From Akkermansiaceae bacterium (GTDB taxonomy: Bacteria > Verrucomicrobiota > Verrucomicrobiia > Verrucomicrobiales > Akkermansiaceae): 13,650 nucleotides of DNA. Numbering within the stretch: the stretch's first letter is position 1; every line of letters begins with the position of its first letter. The stretch lies in NCBI GenBank assembly GCA_024233135.1, contig JACKPZ010000049.1:1-13650 (forward strand), read 5' to 3'. A model generated the notes under the pieces. That model was given only the letters and a program-made list of their open reading frames with translations, searched no databases and was not told where the DNA came from. Shown here one piece after another: positions 8,763-13,650 of this stretch. Both the position numbers and the translations under genes were made by a program.

Positions 8763-9359
8763 GTGCCCGACTCCTCCCCCATCCTGCGCGCCGACCGCTT
8801 GGTGAAACGCTTCGACTCGTTCACCGCGCTCGACGGGCTTTCGTTCGAGGTCGCGCCCGGCGAGTCACTCGGACTGCTCGGCGTGAACGGTGCGGGGAAA
8901 ACCACCGCCATGAACCTGCTGCTCGGGCTCACCACGCCGACGTCGGGAACGGTCGAGGTCTTCGGCATGGAGTTCTGGGAACACCGCACCGAGATCCTCC
9001 GGCGGATCAATTTCTCCTCCGCCTACACCAACCTGCCGTCCAACCTGCTCGTCTGGCAGAACCTGCTCGTTTTCGCCCGCCTCTACCGCGTGCCGCAGCC
9101 GAAACAACGCATCGACGAGCTGCTCGAGCTGCTCGACATCACCCACCTCCGCAAGTCCGTCACCGGCCGCCTGTCCGCCGGCGAGTCGACCCGCGTGAAC
9201 CTCGCCAAGGCGCTGCTCAACCAGCCGCGACTGCTCCTGCTCGACGAGCCGACCGCCTCGCTCGACCCCGACATCGCCGACCGCGTCCGCAAGCTGCTCC
9301 GCAAACTGCAGGCCGAGACCGGCATCTCGATTCTCTACACCTCGCACTGGTTGGGTTGA
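8763..9359 (+). pseudogene. ABC-transporter ATP-binding protein, truncated by element insertion
   Basis: N-terminal part of an ABC ATPase of the ABC-2/export (NatA/DrrA-like) type. From a GTG at 8763 it reads SSPILRADRLVKRFDSF, Walker A GVNGAGKT (residues 40-47), the ABC signature in the variant form LSAGE (137-141), Walker B LLLLDEP with D161 and E162, the D-loop SLDPD, and the switch histidine in YTSH (H195). Normal members continue for 40-100 residues (usually SHNM...EVE...), but here the frame gives only Trp-Leu-Gly and a TGA. The break coincides with the start of the recombinase-bearing element, so this is a disrupted gene; its other half should lie beyond the right edge of the window. 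The ATPase core is nearly complete but the product is unlikely to work. The start is uncertain (no Shine-Dalgarno sequence; GTG is the only plausible in-frame start). Confidence 0.85.
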
Positions 9360-10849
9360 GAATTCACAAGCGACTGTCCCGGCACGAAGTGCAGGGAGAA
9401 CTCCACCCTCCTATCCTTGTGGACGGTGATCCGCTCCACCAGATTCTCAATGATGTCCCGTTTCCGATCATGATCGAGGTCGGGCCATTCCTCCAGAAGC
9501 GTTTCTCCCTCTTTGATCACCTCTTCCTTGCTCACGTTTTGTGACCGCAGGATCCGGATCTCTTCCTGCAGATTGGCGATGGTCTCGACGAGCTGCTGCT
9601 TCTTCTCGTTCAGGGGACCGAACTTCTCCCGGAACTCGTCCAACCCGATGGCTTCCTGCTCGTACAATTCGTAGAGCCGGTCCTCCCGTTTCTGGGCCTT
9701 TTCCAGATCCTTCCGGGTCTTTTCGAGCAGGACCTCCCGGTCCTTCGCATCGTCCTCCGTGGTGTCGAGGTAGGAGCCGACCTCGTCCTCGGACACAAGG
9801 AACCCGCCAAGCTGCTCCACGAAGAGTTCCTCCAGATCGTCCTTGGCGATCTTGCACGCGCATTTGGTGCACCGGTATTTGTCCCACCCGGTCTGTGGGT
9901 AAAGCTTCTGGGTTCCGCCGCAGTGCCCGCAGTAAACCAGCCCGGAAAACAGGTAGGTAGGCTTCTTCCGCCGAACCCGGGTGTATTTCGATTTCACGTC
10001 CGCGAGGATCCGGTTGCAGTCCTCCCACAGGTCCTCATCGACGATCGCTTCCACGGGAAGCCGCACCCATTCGTCCGCCGGCTTGAGAGTCCATGCCTTG
10101 TTCTGACCCTGGGACTTCGTATGGTTCGCCAACCTCACCCCCTTGGCCGTCGTGTCTCGGATCAACCGCTCGACGCTCATGTCCGTGAAGGGTTTCCCAC
10201 TTCGGGTGCGGTAGCCCCGCTCGTTCAGGATCATTGCCACCGGTCTTTTGTGCCGCTCCTTGCGGTAGAGTTCATAGATCAAACGCCGGACCGGAGCTTC
10301 GTCCGGATGGGGCACCAGCTCCCCATCCACCCAGTGGTATCCATAGACCGTTTGTCCGCCGGTCGGCTTCCCCAGCTTCGCACGGACGGGAACGGAGGCG
10401 GCGATCCGTTCCGAGATTTCCTCCCGTTCCCACTGCGCCATCGCAGCCACGATCGTGAAAAAAAGCCGACCCGCCGGGGTCGACGTGTCGATCGATTCCT
10501 GGAGCGAAATCAGGTCCGCTCCATGCTCGCGGAACTCCTCGGAGAACTCGAGCAACTCCCGTGTGTTCCGGGCGAGTCGCGCCAGCTTTGAGAACACCAG
10601 CGCCTGAACGTGCCCCCTCTTCACATCCTCCAACATTCGCTTGGCCTCCGGGTGATCTCGTACCGATTTACCGCTCACCGCATCGAGCCGATATACCTCC
10701 ACCACCCGCCAGTCCTTCGCCTTCGCAAACGATCGTGCCCTCTCTTCGTGGTGCCGCGGGCTCTCTCCTGCAACCTGCTCTTCGGTGGACACTCGGAGCC
10801 AGATTCCGATTCGCCGATGTTCCTTCCGCTCCATGGTGGAGGGCACCAT
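9335..10849 (-). CDS. Large serine recombinase (integrase)
   Basis: Site-specific DNA integrase/excisionase of the large serine recombinase class, 504 residues from the ATG at 10849. The resolvase catalytic domain starts GIWLRVSTEEQ with nucleophile S21 and includes FSKLARLARNTREL and the long E-helix region AAMAQWEREEISERI. A recombinase domain follows (about 165-290), then a zinc ribbon with YCGHC and RCTKC (C307, C310, C327, C330), and a coiled-coil (about 370-435). The frame runs upstream to 11080, but that extension is not resolvase-like. The ATG at 10834 is an alternative; AGGGG stands just upstream of 10849. The 3' end is unusual: the last roughly four codons and the TAG at 9335-9337 lie in ABC-gene sequence, so stop and C-terminus depend on the integration site. 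Divergent from the DUF932 gene. Confidence 0.93.
   Translation of the reverse strand: MVPSTMERKEHRRIGIWLRVSTEEQVAGESPRHHEERARSFAKAKDWRVVEVYRLDAVSGKSVRDHPEAKRMLEDVKRGHVQALVFSKLARLARNTRELLEFSEEFREHGADLISLQESIDTSTPAGRLFFTIVAAMAQWEREEISERIAASVPVRAKLGKPTGGQTVYGYHWVDGELVPHPDEAPVRRLIYELYRKERHKRPVAMILNERGYRTRSGKPFTDMSVERLIRDTTAKGVRLANHTKSQGQNKAWTLKPADEWVRLPVEAIVDEDLWEDCNRILADVKSKYTRVRRKKPTYLFSGLVYCGHCGGTQKLYPQTGWDKYRCTKCACKIAKDDLEELFVEQLGGFLVSEDEVGSYLDTTEDDAKDREVLLEKTRKDLEKAQKREDRLYELYEQEAIGLDEFREKFGPLNEKKQQLVETIANLQEEIRILRSQNVSKEEVIKEGETLLEEWPDLDHDRKRDIIENLVERITVHKDRRVEFSLHFVPGQSLVNSQPNQCEV
9345..9365. other. Left junction of the integrated element (probable att site)
   Basis: ABC ATPase coding similarity ends at the switch histidine codon (9345-9347), and the following TGGTTGGGTTGA does not fit the family. 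The adjoining recombinase gene enters from the other side. The crossover therefore lies at or within a few bases of 9347-9350. The exact core cannot be fixed because the opposite junction is not in the window. Confidence 0.5.
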
Positions 10850-10916
10850 AGGCCCCTGAAGGCCACTTGTAAATACTCCACGCTTCTTTGCATGCGTTCG
10901 CCAAATCACAACGCTT

Positions 10917-10953
10917 GGGAATCGGAGATTCCCGTAATAGAAGGGGTTACGGG
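10917..10953. repeat. Two overlapping inverted repeats upstream of the recombinase gene
   Basis: GGGAATC-GGA-GATTCCC (10917-10933) is a perfect 7-bp inverted repeat. It shares its CCC with a second one, CCCGTAA (10931-10937) and TTACGGG (10947-10953), separated by 9 bases. They lie 68 bp upstream of the recombinase start in the 274-bp divergent gap. Likely roles are an operator for recombinase control, a recombinase-binding site, or an old attachment site. Confidence 0.5.
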
Positions 10954-11030
10954 GGAGCGGACCCCAGCCATGCTTCACGCCCACGCCATGGTTTCCGCCC
11001 CCCGTCAATCTCCCGCGAGAGCGCCGATTT

Positions 11031-11039
11031 TGGTACAAT
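11031..11039 (+). promoter_or_regulatory. Extended -10 promoter for the DUF932 gene
   Basis: TGGTACAAT is an extended -10 element (TG-N-TACAAT, one mismatch to TATAAT at 11034-11039). No good -35 box lies 16-18 bases upstream, which is acceptable for an extended -10. Transcription would start near 11046 and leave a leader of about 78 bases before the ATG at 11124. Confidence 0.45.
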
Positions 11040-11060
11040 GGGAGGGAACCCGTTCCTTTC

Positions 11061-11084
11061 GCGGATGCCCTTGGCGGCATCCGC
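11061..11084 (+). promoter_or_regulatory. Leader hairpin upstream of the DUF932 gene
   Basis: GCGGATGCC and GGCATCCGC form a perfect 9-bp stem with a 6-base loop inside the predicted 5' leader. No U-tract follows, so it is not a terminator. It could stabilise the mRNA, bind a regulator as DNA, or hinder translation; the gene itself has no clear Shine-Dalgarno sequence. Confidence 0.4.
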
Positions 11085-11123
11085 CGCAGGGATCCCGATG
11101 GGGCACAACCCTACCTGAATGCC

Positions 11124-11894
11124 ATGCATGCCATCATCGAAGCACCCGCTCCACCTGCTCCCGTCCCCGGTCTCCTGCTGCACTGCGGTGCCGAGATCGT
11201 CCGACGGGAGGAACTCGCCCGGATCGAAACTCCGAAGCCGACCGACACCTGGTTCCCCCTCGCCCACGAGGATCTCGTCCGCGAGGTCGAGGGCCAGCTC
11301 ACCGGCGCCGGATTTCTGATCGATTCCGCGAATCACTCGCTCAGCCACCACGGCGGGCGGTATTTCGGAATCCTCCAGGTCCGCCTGCCCAACCACGAGG
11401 CCACCGGCTATTCGTGGGTCGTCGGCCTGAGGAATTCGCACGACAAATCCTACCCCGCCGGCCTCGTCGCCGGGACCCGGGTTTTCGTCTGCGACAACCT
11501 CGCATTTTCCGGCGAGGTCAAGCTGAGCCGGAAACACACCCGGCACGCAGTGCGCGACCTCAAGCACCTCACGGCCCGTGCCGTGGGACAGCTGGGGGAT
11601 CGCTTCCATCACCTCGACCGCCGGATCGCGGCCTACCGGAACGAACCGATGCCCGACTGGGCGGCGCACGACCTCGTTGTCCGTGCCGTCGATTGCCGGG
11701 CCATCACCACCACGCAGATCTGCCACGTCCTCGACGAATGGAGACACCCCCGCCACCCGGAATTCGAACCCCGGACAGCATGGTCGCTCTTCAACGCCTT
11801 CACCGAGGTCCAGAAAACCGTCAACCCCCACCACTCCCTCGCCCGCGGCGAAGCCCTCCATGGACTCTTCGATGCGGCGACGGGGGTGAACTAG
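11124..11894 (+). CDS. DUF932 domain protein (phage/plasmid-like)
   Basis: 256-residue soluble protein resembling the DUF932 / phage-plasmid-like family (TIGR03299 type). Recognisable parts are the N-terminal helix region with WFPLAHEDLVREVEGQL, the family-typical core GRYFGILQVRLPN followed by VVGLRNSHDKSYPAGLVAG and VFVCDNLAFSGEV, and the helical C-terminal half with TRHAVRDLKHL and AWSLFNAFTEV. It is shorter than many members (300-400 residues). The biochemical function of DUF932 is unknown; genes of this type sit on plasmids, phages and islands, which fits the recombinase next door. It has its own promoter, a hairpin leader and a strong terminator, so it is probably a single-gene transcript. 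The ATG at 11124 is the first in frame. Base composition matches the recombinase rather than the module to its right. Confidence 0.8.
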   Translation: MHAIIEAPAPPAPVPGLLLHCGAEIVRREELARIETPKPTDTWFPLAHEDLVREVEGQLTGAGFLIDSANHSLSHHGGRYFGILQVRLPNHEATGYSWVVGLRNSHDKSYPAGLVAGTRVFVCDNLAFSGEVKLSRKHTRHAVRDLKHLTARAVGQLGDRFHHLDRRIAAYRNEPMPDWAAHDLVVRAVDCRAITTTQICHVLDEWRHPRHPEFEPRTAWSLFNAFTEVQKTVNPHHSLARGEALHGLFDAATGVN

Positions 11895-11917
11895 CCCGCC
11901 CACCAACCGGGAGTCCT

Positions 11918-11943
11918 AGCCATCGCGATGCGATGGCTTTTTC
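11918..11943 (+). terminator. Strong intrinsic terminator of the DUF932 gene
   Basis: A perfect 9-bp stem (AGCCATCGC / GCGATGGCT) with a GAT loop is followed directly by TTTTCTC. It starts 24 bases after the DUF932 stop codon and has the classic stem-plus-T-tract form on the plus strand. On the minus strand it lacks a T-tract, so it would be only a weak end for the converging DUF6527 transcript. Confidence 0.8.
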
Positions 11944-12003
11944 TCATTCTCACATCGGGTCGTAGGCGAACTCATACGACGACGAATTCTGCAGGTTCCA
12001 ATC

Positions 12004-12405
12004 TCATTTTCGAAAGAATTCAGCAAGCCATCGCAAGAGTCGCTGTACAATTCCACCGCGCTTGTTGGCTCGTTCGTTGAAGTAGCCCTCCCGGCGCAGT
12101 TCTTCCCGTCGCCGGCCAGCCACCACTTGTTCCTCCGACCACTCTCCAGCCCAGACAATTCTGCCACGACGAATGCAGTAGTGCGAGCGACAGGCTTGCT
12201 GCCAGTTTCCTACTGATGGGAAGAGACTCGGCCCTTGTTTCGTCTCGGTAAGCGTCCATTCAGTCGGCCCCAAAGGAGTTCGGATCTTAGCTCCGCATCC
12301 ACAAGCACACAGGTGCGCAGCAGCGCCGAACTCCTCAGCAACGTAGAGAATTCCGGGCTCAAGCATCCGCGGCATGTAGTCAACTCGTTTGAGTACTATC
12401 CTCAT
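12004..12405 (-). CDS. DUF6527-family protein (putative BubE-like Ubl-pathway protease)
   Basis: 133-residue protein from the ATG at 12405, preceded by AGGGTGG at a short spacing. Family-like features are an N-terminal strand region (MRIVLKRVDYMPRMLEPGILY), the Cys/His cluster HLCACGCG (H31, C33, C35, C37), LGPTEWTL, SLFPSVGNW, and CRSHYCIRRGRIVW (C72, S74, H75). The C-terminal 35 residues are Arg-rich and helical. DUF6527 genes accompany ThiF/E1-like, E2-like and Ubl genes in bacterial ubiquitin-like operons. From memory the family has been described as the serine-protease (deubiquitinase-like) component of Bub pathways; that assignment is recalled, not shown here, and the S74-H75 pair as active site is speculation. 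It overlaps the E1-like gene by 26 bp, suggesting translational coupling. Lower G+C than the chromosome. Confidence 0.75.
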   Translation of the reverse strand: MRIVLKRVDYMPRMLEPGILYVAEEFGAAAHLCACGCGAKIRTPLGPTEWTLTETKQGPSLFPSVGNWQQACRSHYCIRRGRIVWAGEWSEEQVVAGRRREELRREGYFNERANKRGGIVQRLLRWLAEFFRK

Positions 12406-13360
12406 TATCCACCCTGGCTTCAATGGCAATCGAAAGGTCACCCACATTCATTAGAAGGTGCTCGCTTTCCTGCTCCTCATTGTAGAAACCCCTGATCTGC
12501 TTAAAACGCAAAACGGCAAGGCACGCGTTCATCGCGTTGAGTTCGGCGATCTGAATGTTGGTTCGATAGAGATCATTCGGAGTGTCGTTCAGCTCAGAAA
12601 GCCTCATTTCGCGCAAGGCAGCACCACGCTCACGAGAATAGTAGGTAACTCGCATCATCCCGCCAAGCGGGCCATGTTTTCTATTGAGCCCCATACCAAC
12701 ATCGATAAACGGAATGCCCTTGCCGAGCAGCAAATCGAAGACATCGGAGCGGGATGATCCTTTGTCGACACAGACGAAAGCGAAAGTCACACCATCCATC
12801 TCCTGTTCGCAGCTCGAATCTACAAACTTAACATTTGCGCTCACTCCCGAACGGAAATTTTCGTAGCGTGACTTGTAAACCTCTGCCTTTGACTTGCTCA
12901 ACTCGTCCTCATCCAGCCTTCCGGGGGACCTGAATGCATTGTGAACATGGAATGGGTCAAGATCGAAAATCCTGATTTCTCGGGCAGGAGTCTTTACGAG
13001 AAAATCAAGCAGGTAGGCCCCCGTTCCGCCAAGCCCTATCACCGCGAGCACATCGTCTTTGAGTCTAGCCGACAGATCGCCGATCTCAGCACGGCTAGTC
13101 ATGGTGTCTTGGAACCTGAATACTGATTCAGCCGGAGACACTTCGCTAATTCGAAATGTGTAAGGACTTGCCCCATGCAGCTCGATCGCTGGACCGGAAA
13201 TTATCGAAACGTAACTTTCGACCTTTTCGAAAAAGTCCGCAAACTTGCCTGATTTCCGGGGCTTATTGGAAAATGATCGCTCGACGACGACATCTGCAAA
13301 GCGGGGACCGAGTGGAATTTTGGCAGGACGGTCCGCCATATTTGGAATAGCCCTGCCCAC
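12380..13360 (-). CDS. ThiF-family E1-like adenylyltransferase, probably 5'-truncated by an IS
   Basis: 326 codons from a GTG at 13360 (ATG at 13339 is the next start). Residues about 95-290 form a ThiF/E1 Rossmann-fold adenylation domain: AVIGLGGTG (GLGGTG at 109-114) binds ATP, IFDLDPFHVHNAFR supplies D133, D135, N141 and R144, and VCVDKGSSR gives D199. Such enzymes adenylate the C-terminal glycine of ubiquitin-like proteins. Residues about 22-85 (RSFSNKPRKSGKFADFF, YVSIISGPAIEL) match the segment that, as I recall, precedes the E1 domain in DUF6527-linked ThiF proteins, which carry a further N-terminal domain missing here. The frame starts at the very edge of the IS4 element, so the N-terminus has probably been cut off. 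The adenylation residues are intact, but expression and activity are doubtful. Cysteines C184, C197 and C280 are present; none is an obvious transfer cysteine. Confidence 0.82.
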   Translation of the reverse strand: MGRAIPNMADRPAKIPLGPRFADVVVERSFSNKPRKSGKFADFFEKVESYVSIISGPAIELHGASPYTFRISEVSPAESVFRFQDTMTSRAEIGDLSARLKDDVLAVIGLGGTGAYLLDFLVKTPAREIRIFDLDPFHVHNAFRSPGRLDEDELSKSKAEVYKSRYENFRSGVSANVKFVDSSCEQEMDGVTFAFVCVDKGSSRSDVFDLLLGKGIPFIDVGMGLNRKHGPLGGMMRVTYYSRERGAALREMRLSELNDTPNDLYRTNIQIAELNAMNACLAVLRFKQIRGFYNEEQESEHLLMNVGDLSIAIEARVDNEDSTQTS

Positions 13361-13650
13361 GGGTGTCCGGTTGTAACTAAAACAAATTCAACTGGTTAGG
13401 ATCCGGGCTCGTGCAAGATCTGGGATCGAAATCCGTAAGTAGCTCATTTAGAGTGGCTTTCTCGAAAGGATGAACACTCAAAACCTGCAAAGTTCTGTGG
13501 AGCGTGCCGGGCAATTTGAGTTGCTTGTGGAGGATTGCGATCATCAGGTAGGTGCACACCGCAATCCATATCTGGGTCTTCACCGCGTTGGGGCTCGTGC
13601 CGTAGTAATGCTTGATTCGCAGGTGACCCTTGATCCAGCGGAAGAACAGC
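13358..13650 (-). mobile_element. IS4-family insertion sequence, one end and transposase 3' part
   Basis: The element enters from the right edge. Its terminus is placed at about 13358-13376, where CACGGGTGTCCGGTTGTAAC separates the transposase stop codon (13377-13379) from E1-like coding sequence. The exact end and the terminal inverted repeat cannot be proved without the other end. It lies at the 5' end of the E1-like gene and on the same strand. Confidence 0.65.
13377..13650 (-). CDS. IS4-family transposase, C-terminal part
   Basis: The visible 90 residues read in frame from the window edge: LFFRWIKGHLRIKHYYGTS, then AVKTQIWIAVCTYLMIAILH and a tail with LQVLSVHPFEKATL. This is the C-terminus of DDE transposases of the IS4 group that carry an N-terminal DUF4372 domain. 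The lysine of the YREK signature is visible (in RWIK); the catalytic glutamate should lie just outside. The GTG at 13583 is an internal Val codon, not the gene start. Stop codon TAG at 13377-13379. There is no sign of decay in the visible part. Confidence 0.85.
   Translation of the reverse strand, partial: LFFRWIKGHLRIKHYYGTSPNAVKTQIWIAVCTYLMIAILHKQLKLPGTLHRTLQVLSVHPFEKATLNELLTDFDPRSCTSPDPNQLNLF

Larger units (their letters stand above)
9348..13650. mobile_element. Serine-recombinase integrative element inserted in an ABC ATPase gene; right end not seen
   Basis: The left end is defined by the broken ABC ATPase and the adjacent recombinase gene. The cargo in view is DUF932, DUF6527 and an E1-like gene, followed by an IS4-family insertion. 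Base composition drops toward the right: the 60-base line at 12401 has 28 G/C, against 45 in the line at 2401. No attR, plasmid replication gene or conjugation gene is visible, so whether this is a genomic island, integrated plasmid or prophage relic is open. The E1/DUF6527 module may have arrived in a separate event. Confidence 0.55.

Noticed and set aside
10850..11080. N-terminal extension of the recombinase by 77 codons
   Set aside because: The extension is not resolvase-like, the catalytic domain begins right after the ATG at 10849/10834, and it would cover the inverted repeats and the DUF932 promoter region.
10610..11965. 451-codon plus-strand frame across the recombinase start and the DUF932 gene
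   Set aside because: It overlaps two genes with recognisable families, is Arg/Pro-rich, and resembles nothing; it is a shadow frame.
13390..13400. AACTGGTTAGG as a second copy of the left junction (attR)
   Set aside because: It matches CACTGGTTGGG at 9345 in 9 of 11 positions, but it lies inside transposase coding sequence and no ABC ATPase continuation follows; chance is sufficient.
1..13650. CRISPR array, tRNA or rRNA genes
   Set aside because: No regularly spaced direct repeats and no cloverleaf-like or rRNA-like sequence were noticed by eye on either strand.

Overview
The window joins a G+C-rich chromosomal stretch (about 1-9347) to an accessory region (about 9348-13650). High G+C, mostly weak or absent Shine-Dalgarno sequences, and a secreted di-heme protein of the hydrazine-synthase-alpha-like type common in Verrucomicrobiota and Planctomycetota suggest a verrucomicrobial genome. 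That placement is an inference; there is no rRNA or marker gene to settle it.

Chromosomal part: a glutaminyl-tRNA synthetase gene (glnS, minus, 3' end off the window), an M20-family metallodipeptidase (minus), a divergent NYN-domain RNase-like protein with a C-terminal LOTUS/OST-HTH domain (plus), the chaperone gene htpG (minus, with a recognisable sigma70-type promoter), a large exported beta-propeller/HZS-alpha-like/di-heme protein (minus), and an ABC-transporter ATPase (plus) that is cut off right after its switch histidine.

The ABC gene is broken by an integrated element. A large serine recombinase gene lies in the opposite orientation directly against the break. Its last codons and its stop codon read into the ABC coding sequence, so the recombinase 3' end spans the left junction. 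Behind it are a short divergent control region with two overlapping inverted repeats, a plasmid/phage-type DUF932 gene with an extended -10 promoter, a leader hairpin and a strong intrinsic terminator, and then a clearly less G+C-rich module.

That module (minus strand) holds an E1-like ThiF-family adenylyltransferase that overlaps a DUF6527-family gene. This pair is known from bacterial ubiquitin-like conjugation operons linked to phage defence. The E1-like gene appears to have lost its 5' end to an IS4-family insertion sequence, whose transposase 3' end runs off the right edge of the window. Ubl and E2-type partners, if present, would lie beyond the IS. The second half of the ABC gene and the right end of the element are not in the window. 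The most interesting content is therefore a probably IS-damaged ubiquitin-like conjugation locus on a serine-recombinase element that sits in an ABC ATPase gene.
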